64,000 bases of DNA, from assembly GCA_963678375.2 (NCBI GenBank), contig OY782831.1, forward strand, positions 620,001 to 684,000, in the 5' to 3' direction. Each line of letters begins with the position of its first letter. Within the stretch, counting starts at the first letter, position 1. Source of the DNA: JAEKNW01 sp963678375. Its GTDB lineage: Bacteria; Cloacimonadota; Cloacimonadia; Cloacimonadales; JAFGVF01. The position numbers and the translations under genes were made by a program. Below are positions 35,621-45,208 of the stretch, piece after piece. The notes beneath the pieces are model-generated. The model searched no databases. It had not been told where the DNA came from and was given only the letters and a program-made list of their open reading frames with translations.

Positions 35621-38600
35621 TTAGTTTCTACCGAATCTTTTAGCAGGTGTAGGATCATCTGCAGCTTCAGTAGTAGCCATAACTTTAAAGAATTTCATAG
35701 TTTCATCACCAGTGTGAAGATAATACATATCAGTAGTAGTTGTCATATGTTCCCAGCTTGCTTCAGGAGCATCAGGAGTATCAGCTGCATATACCATATA
35801 AGATACAGCATTTTCAACTTCTAGCCATTCAACAGCTATTCCATTAGCGGTTGCCATAGTTACAACAGGAACATCAAGCTCTGTTATAGCAGAACCGAAA
35901 TTGAAACCTGTTACTGGTAAATAAGCTTTTAAAGCACCTGTTACAGTTGGATTTGGCCACTGTGTATAAGCATTTGTACCATCATTATGGTAAGTAAGAG
36001 ATCTGTTTCCTACAACTGAATAGTTATAGAATTCATCACTACTAGAGTTATAACCACTTTCTGTAGCAAAGATAACAACTACAAGATTATCAACTTCATT
36101 GTATTCAAATGCAGTTGTTAAATCTATAGTTACAACAGGTTCACTAGTATTAACTACCATTTCACCACTAAATACATGAGTCATATCAGTAGTAATCCAA
36201 TCTGTAGTTGAATCAAATACATCTTTACTTGTATGACCCATATAGATTTCAATATCTTCATCCCAAGCAGAGTTGTTATTATATAGATAGCTAATAGAGG
36301 TAATAGCTTCATCTGTCATAACGATTTCTTCTTGTAGATAAATATTTTGAGTAATTGTGAAACCATAGAAAGGTTCAATAGGCATACCCTGGTTCATAGT
36401 TCTTAAACCATCGAAGACTAAATCAGCATCTGGGAATGGAGTTGAAATAGTCTCAAATGACCAAACCTCTATACCTTCAGTAGGCTCGCCAACAGCATTA
36501 TAAGGAATAACTTTCCAGTAATAAGTTGTTTCGTAGTCTAAACCTGAGAAAGCATAAGAAGTAGCAACTACATCTTCAGGAGTTACACCAGCAAATGTTT
36601 GGTCTGTTGAGAAGTAAACATAATAGCCGTTAGCACCTGTAGCAGCTTGCCATGTTAAGTTACCAGCTAAAGCAACAGCTGTAGCTTCATCAGCAGGAGC
36701 TGTGTAGGTAACAGCTTCAGGAGCTGAACCGATAGTTGTGAAAGTCCATGTTACAACTGAATCAGCAATTGTTTCACCAGTATAGTTGCGACAAACAACT
36801 TTCCATGAATACTCAGTATTTGGATCTAAATCTGGAGTAACATATTCTTCAACAGCAGGAACATCATCAAGAACTTTTACCATATTACGTGTTGACATAA
36901 TACTACGACTATTAGTAGCTTCAGGAGTTACACCAAACCATACATCTACAGTTTCTGTATAGTCTGCATTAGTCCAAGTTAAGGTAAGAGCAGTTGGTAG
37001 ATCTTCATCTCCATCAGCAGGACTTGGGTTAGTAGCAACTTCAGGGACTGGTAAATCAGCAAGTGTTAAGTTCATTGTGAAATCTATACTTTGCTCATAG
37101 TATCCATAGCTAGAGATAATCAAGAAATATGTACCTGCAGGTAAGAATTCATCTTCCACAGTAACTGACTGTCCACTGTAACCTGCATTTTCATAAACAA
37201 GTACTTCTACTGGGTTTTCTGTATCAGGTTCTTCTTCAACGATGAATAAACCAAGAGCTCTATCGGTTGTAGTAACTGTACCATTCAATAGCTGACCTTG
37301 AGTAAGAGTGAATTCATAAACGATATCATCACCATCAAGATATGAAGAGTACATATCTAAACCAGCTGAAGAATAATCATCAATAAATCCTTCAGTATCA
37401 CCTGTTAAATCAACAACAGGGAAGGTTAATGGTAATGGATCACTACAAGTAGAACCTTGTGGTGGTAACCAACCAGTACCAGTAAGAGCAACATTATTTG
37501 CAGCTCTAGAGGTGTTTGCAGCTTTAGAAGAATAAGAAACTCTAACATTTCTATTTAAATCATCATTTATAACTAAAGTAGCTTCTTTTAAACCTAAAGC
37601 ATCAGGAGTAAAGGTAACAGTTAATTCTAATGTTTCACCATTTTCTAATGCCATATCAGGAGTTTCTTCAACATATTCCCATGCAAAGAGATCAGCATCA
37701 GTTCCGATAATTTCAACATTAGAAATGTTAAGAGTACCAGGACCAACATTAGTAATAGTAACTTCTTCAGCTACTGATGTGTAAGTGAGTTCTACTTCAC
37801 CAAAATCAATAGCTTCAACATTAAGTTCAGCTACAGGAGTTAAAGGTGTTTCTTCGAATGTTATGTTATCTAAGTAAACATAATCATAAGTGCCAGCAAA
37901 TACAGGAATGAAAGCAAATCTTTCATTACCAGTAGTTGTTCCCTCAAATTCAACAGTTGTTTGTTCATAAGCTACTGGAACATCGAATGTATCAATAGCT
38001 GTAAGAACTGTTAGTTCAGTATCATATTTTGCTAAAATCATTTCAGAACCAGTATCACCTTTCATCCAGAATCTTAATCTGTAACCACCCATATCAGGCA
38101 CGATATTAGGAGTTATTAATTGAAGATTAGGAGTTAAGTCATATGAATTATAGAATTGAATAGCTCTTGCACCATCTTGAACATTTGTTGCTGAAGTATT
38201 CAATGTTATACTTGCAGATGTGGTACTTGATTCAATAATAGTGTACCAACCTAAGAGAGACTCATCCTCTTCGAAGCTGTGACTCCAAGGTAAATCTTCA
38301 GCATAGATATTGGTATCAATTGAATTACCAACAAGTTCAACAGTATGAATTTCACGAGCTAGATTGTCAGTGATTACAAGTTGAGCTGTATGATCACCAT
38401 CTGTTGTTGGGGCATATACAACTTGAACAGACATATTTTCACCAGTTGCTAAAGTTGCCGGATATGTGTTTCCATCTGTTAATACGAATTGATCAGCATT
38501 GGTTCCGTTAATAGCAATACTAACAATACCAAGATCACCTAATCCACTATTGGTAATTGTAACAGTTTGAGGATTACTGTCAGTATCCATTATTTGGTCA

Positions 38601-41600
38601 ACATAAGTTAATGTATCAGCACTTACAGTAAATACAGCTTCCTGTGAAAGTTCTTCATAATTAAAACCTGTAACAGGTAAATAAGCTTTCAAGGTACCAT
38701 AAGGAACTGAATCTGTTATTAAGGATGAAACTCTAATTGATCTGTTACCTGTTACCGGATAGTTATAGAAATCAGCACTATAAGATTGTGATCCTGTTTC
38801 AAGGGCCATAAAGGTAACAACTAAGTTGTCTGTATTATTATAGATAAATGGAGTATCTAAGTCGATATTAACTATTGGTTCATCAATAGTAGCTGTTAAA
38901 TCTCCATTATAAACTAATGTCATATCATCGAGTTCCCAATCATAAGCACCTGAGAAGCTGGTTTTTACAGTATGACCCATATAAATAGCTATTTCTTCAG
39001 TAAAAGCACTATAATTGTTATAAAGATAAGATATAGAAGTAATAGCTGAGTCTTCAAAGTTCAACTCAGATTGGTAATAGATACTTTGGCTAGTAGTATT
39101 AGCTGTTCCCGGTTCCATTGGCAAACCTTGACTAGTGGCTCTCATGCCATCAAAGACTAAGTCAGCTTCAGGGAATGGGTGTTCTGTTATAGTAAATGAC
39201 CAAACTTCAATAGTGCCTACTGCAGGACCAACTGCATTGTAAGGAATTACTTTCCAATAGTAAGTTTGACTATATTCACCTGAATAAGCATAAGAAGTGC
39301 CAGCTTGATCGATTGGAGTTACACCAGCAAATAAAGAGTCTGTTGAAAGATATACATTATATCCATCAGCACCATCAACAGCTTGCCAGTAGAGGGTTCC
39401 ATTCACTGCAACATCTACCGCATCATCAGCAGGTGCTGTATATTCGGTAGAATCTGGAGCATTACCTATTGTAGTAAATGACCAAGTCACAACATCAAGT
39501 TCTGGTGTTTCGCCAGTATAGTTGCGGTTAATAATTTTCCATTCATATTCAGTGTTTGGAATTAAACCTATAGCTTCATATTCTTCTACAGCAGGGATGT
39601 TGCTTTCTTCCATTGTCATATTACCAGCAGGTCCGAAATAAATATCTACTGTTTCAGTATAATCCGCATTAGACCAGGTTAAATTGAAGTTAGTAGGTAA
39701 ATCAACATCATCATCACTTGGATAAGGACCAGAAGCAGCTGCAGGAGCAGGAAGATCTTCTGTATTAATAGTCATTACATAATCACCTGAATTTGAACCA
39801 TATCCTGAGACTACAATATAATAGTCACCAGCTAAAGCAAATGAAGAAGTCATTTCAGACCATAAAGCTCTACTTGAACCTTTTTCTTCTTCGACATATC
39901 TAGATCCACCTGTTCCACCTGGACTATCATCATTAACATACCAAGCATCAGCATCTTCGATTGCAGTATCAATTTGAACAAATGAATTAAATACCCAAAG
40001 TTTAGTATCAAAGTCAGATCCTTCAAGTGAGATATCCATAAGCTTAGATTGTGGTAAGGTTAACTTATAAACAACAGATGGACCACCACAGAAAGCATAA
40101 GTAGCGTTATAAGGTGTTGTAGTATGATTAACAACAATTTGAGGAGCCACATTAAGAATAAATGGATCATTATGATCATCACCTTGAGAACTTAGAATCT
40201 CACTTGTGACATCGACATCATGATTAGTAAATGAGAAAAGACCTATTTTCTCTTTCAATCTAACATAAGAATCATGAGTACCAACAAAAGAAGTTAATGC
40301 CTTAACATCAACAGTCATTGATGCTTGAGGTTCAAGTATATAAGGAAGTGTATTTTCGTTAATAACTTCAAAATAACTTGCATTACCAGCAGTAATTTCA
40401 GTAATTTCTGCTGCTACAGCACCAACATTTGTTACAGTAATTGTTTGAGCTACAGCTGTAGTATCTCCAACTAAATACATACCGCAATCAATTGATTCAG
40501 GAGAGAATTCAATAACTGCAACTTGAGGTATCTCTTCAATATAAACATTGTCAAGATAGATAGATCTTGCAGTACCAATTCTAGCATGTTTAAAGGTAAC
40601 ATATTGTTCACCAGCAGTATCAGGTAACTCTACCATAAACATAGAATGAGTTGTTGTTAATGCTAAAGTATCAATAGGAACAAATGTTAATTCATCTGTA
40701 GCATCTGTCATGGTACCAACAATCACAGAATCAGCTAAAGTAGTTGATGTTCTTGCTGAGAATCTTAATCTATTACCCGCAGTCTGAACCTTAGGGGTAG
40801 AAACAAGAATATTACCAGAAGAGGCATAAGCATTATAAATGCGATAAGAATTTGGAGTTGAAACAGGATAAGTAGTAGATACACTAGTTACTACAGTAGT
40901 AGAAGTTGTTGTATTTATACTCATCCAACCATCAGGTTGATCTCCAGCTTCATAGCTATCAAAATTTTGAGAATAAGGTATAGTAGCTACACCATATTCA
41001 GTGGTAAATGACCATACAGCTGAAGGTGTGTCGTACATATCAACAGTGTTATGGGCTACGACTTTCCAATAGTAAGTTGTATTATAAGCTAATGAAGAAG
41101 TAGTATAAAGTGTATCTGTATCTGTGAGAGGCACTTCAGTAGCAGATGTGAATTCTTCATTATCTGCAAGGTATAAAGTTGCAGCATCTGTGTTTTCACC
41201 AGTTGTCCATTCTAAATCGCTAACAAGAGCTACATTAGTTGCACCATCTTCAGGAGATACTAAAGTAGGGACATCAGGAGAGCCTGGGAAAGCTAAGAAA
41301 TAGTTAATATCTGTATTTTGATCACCAGAAGCTAATAAAGTTTCTTGATAATCATATAAATTAAATGAACACTCACTAGGGTAAGAACCAGGAGTGTGGA
41401 AATCTGTAGATATTGTTTGCCCTAATTCAGCTTCAAAAAGTAAGTAATTAACATCACCCACTACAGTGGCATCATCAAAAATAACTACATCATCAAGAAG
41501 GATATCTATAAGTGCACCATTCCAGCCATCACCATAGCTATCAATTAATTCCATTATATAAGTGCCTTCTGCTAATGCAGTAGTGAAAGATCTCACAGCA

Positions 41601-42355
41601 CTTGAATTTTCCAAAGCACCATTAACAGCAACTACTTTCCAGTAATATGTTGTTGCATTGTCTAAAGAAGTTGTATGTGGAGAAGTTGCAGGATCAACAG
41701 TTGTAGGACTTGTAAAAGCAGCATCTTCTGCGATATATAATACAGCATGATCAGTACTTGCACCAGTTGTCCATTCTAAAGTTGCATCGATAGCTACATT
41801 AGTTGCACCATCTGCAGGAGATACTAAAAGAGGAGCATCTGGTGTGCCTGCAGTAGGGTTACCTAAAACTACATCATCAATATAGCAATAATAGGCATAA
41901 TCACTAAAATAGTGAATAGCTACATATTTTGTCTCTGCAGGTAAATCAGTTTTTAGATACTGAGCCCAAGTTGAACCTGGTTCAATAGTCTCAGACCATG
42001 TAAAATCATTATCTATATCATTACCAGTTGTTGACCAACCTACAGCAATATATTCTGTACCATAAGAATATTTTCTGTGATAAAAAGAAAATTCATTTTC
42101 CAAGTCTGTCCAATTTAATTCATTGGAAACAATATACTGATCGTAGGAATCTGCTGAAGAATAAGAACTAAATCTTAAAGAGTAAGTTCCAGTATTTGCA
42201 TAAGTTGAAGATTGACTAATTGTGTTAATTGTTGAGCTTTCAATTAAATTCCAGTTTGGGGATGGCCATGTTTCGAAACCATCTGTTAACTGCTGAGCAA
42301 AAAGCCCTGTTATCATTAAAACGCTTAGCAAAAGAGCTAATATAGTTTTTTTCAT
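35621..42355 (-). CDS. Giant secreted multidomain surface protein (choice-of-anchor J/D, FN3), 2244 residues
   Basis: The start is set at the ATG at 42355, which has GGGAG upstream and a signal peptide (MKKTILALLLSVLMITGLFA); the frame is open 32 codons further upstream. Order: choice-of-anchor J-like jellyroll (DGFETWPSPNWNLI), FN3, a module beginning ELIDSYGDGWNGALIDI (common in secreted proteases of this phylum group), FN3, jellyroll, anchor-D-like domains, two pre-peptidase-like domains (SKLMDISLEGSDFDTKLWV), several FN3 pairs, and two related modules beginning DLVFDG(M/L)R. It ends with an FN3 and MKFFKVMATTE plus AKRFGRN. No type A Por tail. It is a paralog of the 1941-residue protein. 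Probable adhesin or matrix protein. Confidence 0.88.
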   Translation of the reverse strand: MKKTILALLLSVLMITGLFAQQLTDGFETWPSPNWNLIESSTINTISQSSTYANTGTYSLRFSSYSSADSYDQYIVSNELNWTDLENEFSFYHRKYSYGTEYIAVGWSTTGNDIDNDFTWSETIEPGSTWAQYLKTDLPAETKYVAIHYFSDYAYYCYIDDVVLGNPTAGTPDAPLLVSPADGATNVAIDATLEWTTGASTDHAVLYIAEDAAFTSPTTVDPATSPHTTSLDNATTYYWKVVAVNGALENSSAVRSFTTALAEGTYIMELIDSYGDGWNGALIDILLDDVVIFDDATVVGDVNYLLFEAELGQTISTDFHTPGSYPSECSFNLYDYQETLLASGDQNTDINYFLAFPGSPDVPTLVSPEDGATNVALVSDLEWTTGENTDAATLYLADNEEFTSATEVPLTDTDTLYTTSSLAYNTTYYWKVVAHNTVDMYDTPSAVWSFTTEYGVATIPYSQNFDSYEAGDQPDGWMSINTTTSTTVVTSVSTTYPVSTPNSYRIYNAYASSGNILVSTPKVQTAGNRLRFSARTSTTLADSVIVGTMTDATDELTFVPIDTLALTTTHSMFMVELPDTAGEQYVTFKHARIGTARSIYLDNVYIEEIPQVAVIEFSPESIDCGMYLVGDTTAVAQTITVTNVGAVAAEITEITAGNASYFEVINENTLPYILEPQASMTVDVKALTSFVGTHDSYVRLKEKIGLFSFTNHDVDVTSEILSSQGDDHNDPFILNVAPQIVVNHTTTPYNATYAFCGGPSVVYKLTLPQSKLMDISLEGSDFDTKLWVFNSFVQIDTAIEDADAWYVNDDSPGGTGGSRYVEEEKGSSRALWSEMTSSFALAGDYYIVVSGYGSNSGDYVMTINTEDLPAPAAASGPYPSDDDVDLPTNFNLTWSNADYTETVDIYFGPAGNMTMEESNIPAVEEYEAIGLIPNTEYEWKIINRNYTGETPELDVVTWSFTTIGNAPDSTEYTAPADDAVDVAVNGTLYWQAVDGADGYNVYLSTDSLFAGVTPIDQAGTSYAYSGEYSQTYYWKVIPYNAVGPAVGTIEVWSFTITEHPFPEADLVFDGMRATSQGLPMEPGTANTTSQSIYYQSELNFEDSAITSISYLYNNYSAFTEEIAIYMGHTVKTSFSGAYDWELDDMTLVYNGDLTATIDEPIVNIDLDTPFIYNNTDNLVVTFMALETGSQSYSADFYNYPVTGNRSIRVSSLITDSVPYGTLKAYLPVTGFNYEELSQEAVFTVSADTLTYVDQIMDTDSNPQTVTITNSGLGDLGIVSIAINGTNADQFVLTDGNTYPATLATGENMSVQVVYAPTTDGDHTAQLVITDNLAREIHTVELVGNSIDTNIYAEDLPWSHSFEEDESLLGWYTIIESSTTSASITLNTSATNVQDGARAIQFYNSYDLTPNLQLITPNIVPDMGGYRLRFWMKGDTGSEMILAKYDTELTVLTAIDTFDVPVAYEQTTVEFEGTTTGNERFAFIPVFAGTYDYVYLDNITFEETPLTPVAELNVEAIDFGEVELTYTSVAEEVTITNVGPGTLNISNVEIIGTDADLFAWEYVEETPDMALENGETLELTVTFTPDALGLKEATLVINDDLNRNVRVSYSSKAANTSRAANNVALTGTGWLPPQGSTCSDPLPLTFPVVDLTGDTEGFIDDYSSAGLDMYSSYLDGDDIVYEFTLTQGQLLNGTVTTTDRALGLFIVEEEPDTENPVEVLVYENAGYSGQSVTVEDEFLPAGTYFLIISSYGYYEQSIDFTMNLTLADLPVPEVATNPSPADGDEDLPTALTLTWTNADYTETVDVWFGVTPEATNSRSIMSTRNMVKVLDDVPAVEEYVTPDLDPNTEYSWKVVCRNYTGETIADSVVTWTFTTIGSAPEAVTYTAPADEATAVALAGNLTWQAATGANGYYVYFSTDQTFAGVTPEDVVATSYAFSGLDYETTYYWKVIPYNAVGEPTEGIEVWSFETISTPFPDADLVFDGLRTMNQGMPIEPFYGFTITQNIYLQEEIVMTDEAITSISYLYNNNSAWDEDIEIYMGHTSKDVFDSTTDWITTDMTHVFSGEMVVNTSEPVVTIDLTTAFEYNEVDNLVVVIFATESGYNSSSDEFYNYSVVGNRSLTYHNDGTNAYTQWPNPTVTGALKAYLPVTGFNFGSAITELDVPVVTMATANGIAVEWLEVENAVSYMVYAADTPDAPEASWEHMTTTTDMYYLHTGDETMKFFKVMATTEAADDPTPAKRFGRN

Positions 42356-42450
42356 AATTTTTTTCTCCCATAACATTTTAGTGTTATTTTGTTTTTGGGT
42401 GTAACATATAATTGAAAGTGTTGAAAAATTTCCACAATACCGGACGCTCA

Positions 42451-42473
42451 TGATTACTGTGGTGATGTAATCA
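42451..42473. promoter_or_regulatory. ATTAC-N9-GTAAT palindrome, site 1
   Basis: TGATTAC and GTAATCA arms flank TGTGGTGAT (plus strand). The central nonamer is nearly the same as in site 2, so both arms and loop are conserved. Could be a DNA operator or an RNA hairpin in the leader. Confidence 0.5.
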
Positions 42474-42580
42474 AAAGCGTACCAGACATTGCTTTACGAA
42501 ACTTTTAAAACTTCTCAATGTGCTGTTACTTATTTAATTTTTTACTTACTTAGGTGGTCTAGTAATTTGCTAATTTGTTT

Positions 42581-42610
42581 TGAGAATTACAGTGGTGACG
42601 TAATTTCTCA
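42581..42610. promoter_or_regulatory. ATTAC-N9-GTAAT palindrome, site 2
   Basis: TGAGAATTAC and GTAATTTCTCA arms flank AGTGGTGAC (plus strand), with one unpaired base in the arms. Located 130 bp from site 1. Confidence 0.5.
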
Positions 42611-42763
42611 TTTAACAAATCCTAAACATGCACCATAGTCTCTTAATCCTTAGCTTTAATCAATGTTTCGCTACTTTCTTATATAGTAGTGTGGTGGCAT
42701 CTCTTATTATAAATAGCTCACAGTGACCAAAGTAAAGATCGATTTCTCATTAATTCTAAGTAC

Positions 42764-42793
42764 ATTTTATAGCAATTTTATTTTATCTGTCAA
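42764..42793 (-). promoter_or_regulatory. Candidate promoter of the 2244-residue surface gene
   Basis: On the minus strand TTGACA (42788-42793), 18-nt spacer, TAAAAT (42764-42769), preceded by an A/T-rich tract that could act as an UP element. Confidence 0.5.
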
Positions 42794-42902
42794 TATCTTT
42801 TTTTTATTTTTTATTTTTTTCTCAGTTTTGCCCCACTTACTGAATTAATGCTCATCATATTTCAAATGCAAATATATTGTTCTGACTTGCATTTCAGCAA
42901 AT

Positions 42903-42972
42903 AACTGGGAGCGCGGATGACCACATCCGCTTATAACTGGGAGAGCGGATGACTACATCCGCACTCCCAGTT
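42903..42972. repeat. Two palindromic repeat units, including a minimal 38-bp element
   Basis: Units start at 42903 and 42935. The second (42935-42972) is closed on itself: AACTGGGAG-A-GCGGATG-ACTA-CATCCGC-A-CTCCCAGTT, a nearly perfect palindrome with 17-base arms. It shows the basic form from which the larger compound elements are built. Confidence 0.9.
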
Positions 42973-42974
42973 AG

Positions 42975-43003
42975 AAAAAAAGCCCCGCTTTCGCAGGGCT
43001 TTA
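42975..43003 (-). terminator. Terminator of the 700-residue FN3/Por gene
   Basis: On the minus strand AAAGCCCTGC and GCGGGGCTTT pair around GAAA, followed by seven T residues. Confidence 0.85.
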
Positions 43004-43017
43004 ATTTATTTGAGTTT

Positions 43018-43083
43018 GCCTGCAAGGATGCAAGCGCTCCCAGTATTAGGAAGATGCCTGCAAGGATGCAAGCGCTCCCAGTT
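43018..43083. repeat. Two 3'-UTR hairpin repeats next to the 700-residue gene
   Basis: GCCTGCAAGGATGCAAGCGC followed by TCCCAGT occurs twice (from 43018 and 43056), between the stop codon at 43091 and the terminator, thus in the transcribed 3' end. Similar hairpins lie at 46945-47006. Confidence 0.85.
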
Positions 43084-43090
43084 TTATTAA

Positions 43091-45193
43091 TTACTTAATT
43101 TTTACAATCTTGAAGTTATGAGTTTGAGTTGGAGAAGTCATTCTAACAAAATAGATGCCATTAGCAACTTTCTTGTTGTTAAGATCTCTGCCGTTGAATT
43201 CAAAGTTATGTTCACCAGCATTGAATGATTCTCTTCTTACAACTTGACCTAAAAGGTTGTAGATAGTTACAGTTGCAGTTTCGCCTTCTTTAACTCTAAG
43301 AGTAGTAGAAGTTGATTCTGTGAAAGGTGAAGGACCGAAGTTACGGAAAGTAGTTTCTGTGATACCAGGAACTACAGGATCATCTTCAACTGTTACAACG
43401 ATAGGACCATGGAAAGTGTTTTCGTTTGCTAATTCAGCAACTTCTAACCAATAGTAATAAGTTGTAGCTTCAACTTCATTATCTGTGTAAGTGTAAGTTT
43501 GTGTTTGTGTTTGGTTGTTAGCAGCAACAACGGTTGGGTTGATTCTGATAGCTTGATCTTGGTTATCAGTTTCTGCTCTATACACATTATAACCTTGTAA
43601 GTTAGATTCAGATTCAGTTACCCATTTCAATGTAACGTATTCGTTAGCATGTGCTTGAGCTGTGAATGATGAAAGTTCTACAGGAAGTGTAGGTTCAGTA
43701 ACAACAACTTCATGACCATCTTTAGCACCTGTGAATGTAAGAGTAACGATTACAGTACCGCCACCAAAAATACCAGCAAATTGTTGAACACCATCAACAT
43801 AAAGAACACCTTCAAAATCAGTATCACCGATTTGGAAAGTATAAGTAAATGTACCAGCTACACCTTGATTTATTGTAGCACCAAATTGGAAAGCACCAGC
43901 AAGAACTGGTAATGGAATAATTGGTGCAGGAATTGATACAGGAGCATTTGGAGTCCAATCAGAAGGCACAGTACCTGTAAACACAGTTTCAAGAGTCACA
44001 GTTACAGGAGTTCCTTCAATTACAACAGGAACATCAGTTTCGTAATTATCTGTTGTTGTAAATGACCATACTGGCATATCACCTTCTGGATATAATTTAG
44101 CTTCTGGCTCATTTCTAAGAGCTTTTTTCATAACTCTTTTTGCTGCATTATTTACGAAAGGTTTAATTGACCATGTGTGATTAGTGTTATAATCAAGAGG
44201 TTCATCAATAGTATATTCAAGAGCACCGACAACATCATCTTGATAGAAACCGTCAACATAAACTTCATAACCGTCAGGAACTACAGTACCTTCATAAGTC
44301 CAAGTTAAAGTTGGCATAAGTTCTACATCAGTTGCTTCATCAGCTGGCATATCTACCATTGCCCATGCATCTGGACCAACAACTGGTTCAGCCATTGTTG
44401 TAAATGACCATACTGGTGCATCACCAGTAGGATAAGTTTTGTCGCCACCTGGCATGTCTGTCCATGCAAATGGCTCAATTTTCCATTCATACATTTGAGA
44501 ATAAGCTAAACCATTAACTTCCATTGAAGGTTCAAAGTTTTCTGTGACAGCAGTCATCCAATCAACAGCACCTGACATACGATAATAAATATCATATAAA
44601 GAAGCATCTGATCCTTCAGGACTTACTGCTGAAAGTGTTACTGTTGTAGCAACTTCTGTTGCACCATCCATTGGAGATGGAGTTTCACACCATTCTACTG
44701 TAGGACCTGCAGGTCCGCCCCATGCTACTACATGACCACCATTACCATCGTCATAGTAGGTAATCGCACCTACAGAAGCTTTTGCTACATTATAAGGACC
44801 TGTTTCATTGCCTTCACCATCTACAAAGTAGAAATTAGCGGTAACGGCATTAGTAGGTCCGCCCCATTCCTGTCCCCAAGATTCAAATCCAGCCATTTGG
44901 ACTAGAAGTCTACCTGGAGTATCAGGATCAGTGCCGTCAAGATATAATGTAGCAGCATTATTTAAACCAGCAGAATCTTCAATGCCTGGCCAGTTTGAAT
45001 ACATGGTAGTTGTTGGTGTCCATTGTTCACCTTGACCGAAAGGGTTTACTGTACAGATTTTATAACCTAAATCAGCAGCTTCATGATATCCACCAGCCTC
45101 AGTTTGTAAATCAAAAACAACAGTGTGAGGCTCTGAAGCAAAAAGCCCAATCATACTTAGTAAAAATAGAGATACAATTAATAATTTTTTCAT
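43091..45193 (-). CDS. Secreted FN3 protein with Por/T9SS C-terminal sorting domain
   Basis: A 700-residue secreted protein. Signal peptide (MKKLLIVSLFLLSMIGLFA), then an N-terminal domain of ~150 residues with no clear match (HTVVFDLQTEAGGYHEAADL). FN3-like domains follow at about 165-275, 280-390 and 520-620, the last beginning LPVELSSFTA, the usual pre-tail FN3. A type A Por domain ends the protein (TFRNFGPSPFTESTST ... NGIYFVRMTS ... KIVKIK). It should be exported and passed through the type IX system. It starts 15 nt after the stop of the 217-residue gene, so the two are probably one transcript. Function unknown; perhaps structural. Confidence 0.9.
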   Translation of the reverse strand: MKKLLIVSLFLLSMIGLFASEPHTVVFDLQTEAGGYHEAADLGYKICTVNPFGQGEQWTPTTTMYSNWPGIEDSAGLNNAATLYLDGTDPDTPGRLLVQMAGFESWGQEWGGPTNAVTANFYFVDGEGNETGPYNVAKASVGAITYYDDGNGGHVVAWGGPAGPTVEWCETPSPMDGATEVATTVTLSAVSPEGSDASLYDIYYRMSGAVDWMTAVTENFEPSMEVNGLAYSQMYEWKIEPFAWTDMPGGDKTYPTGDAPVWSFTTMAEPVVGPDAWAMVDMPADEATDVELMPTLTWTYEGTVVPDGYEVYVDGFYQDDVVGALEYTIDEPLDYNTNHTWSIKPFVNNAAKRVMKKALRNEPEAKLYPEGDMPVWSFTTTDNYETDVPVVIEGTPVTVTLETVFTGTVPSDWTPNAPVSIPAPIIPLPVLAGAFQFGATINQGVAGTFTYTFQIGDTDFEGVLYVDGVQQFAGIFGGGTVIVTLTFTGAKDGHEVVVTEPTLPVELSSFTAQAHANEYVTLKWVTESESNLQGYNVYRAETDNQDQAIRINPTVVAANNQTQTQTYTYTDNEVEATTYYYWLEVAELANENTFHGPIVVTVEDDPVVPGITETTFRNFGPSPFTESTSTTLRVKEGETATVTIYNLLGQVVRRESFNAGEHNFEFNGRDLNNKKVANGIYFVRMTSPTQTHNFKIVKIK

Positions 45194-45208
45194 TTTTTCT
45201 CCCCGATA

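Larger units (their letters stand above)
42356..42902. other. Long leader region upstream of the 2244-residue surface gene
   Basis: No gene is seen. Two strong palindromes share the 19-bp consensus ATTACRTCACCACWGTAAT on the minus strand (42452-42472 and 42584-42606 with flanks). A third, weaker GCCACCACAC site is near 42690-42705. With the promoter at 42764-42793 these lie inside a ~400-nt 5' untranslated region. Confidence 0.5.
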
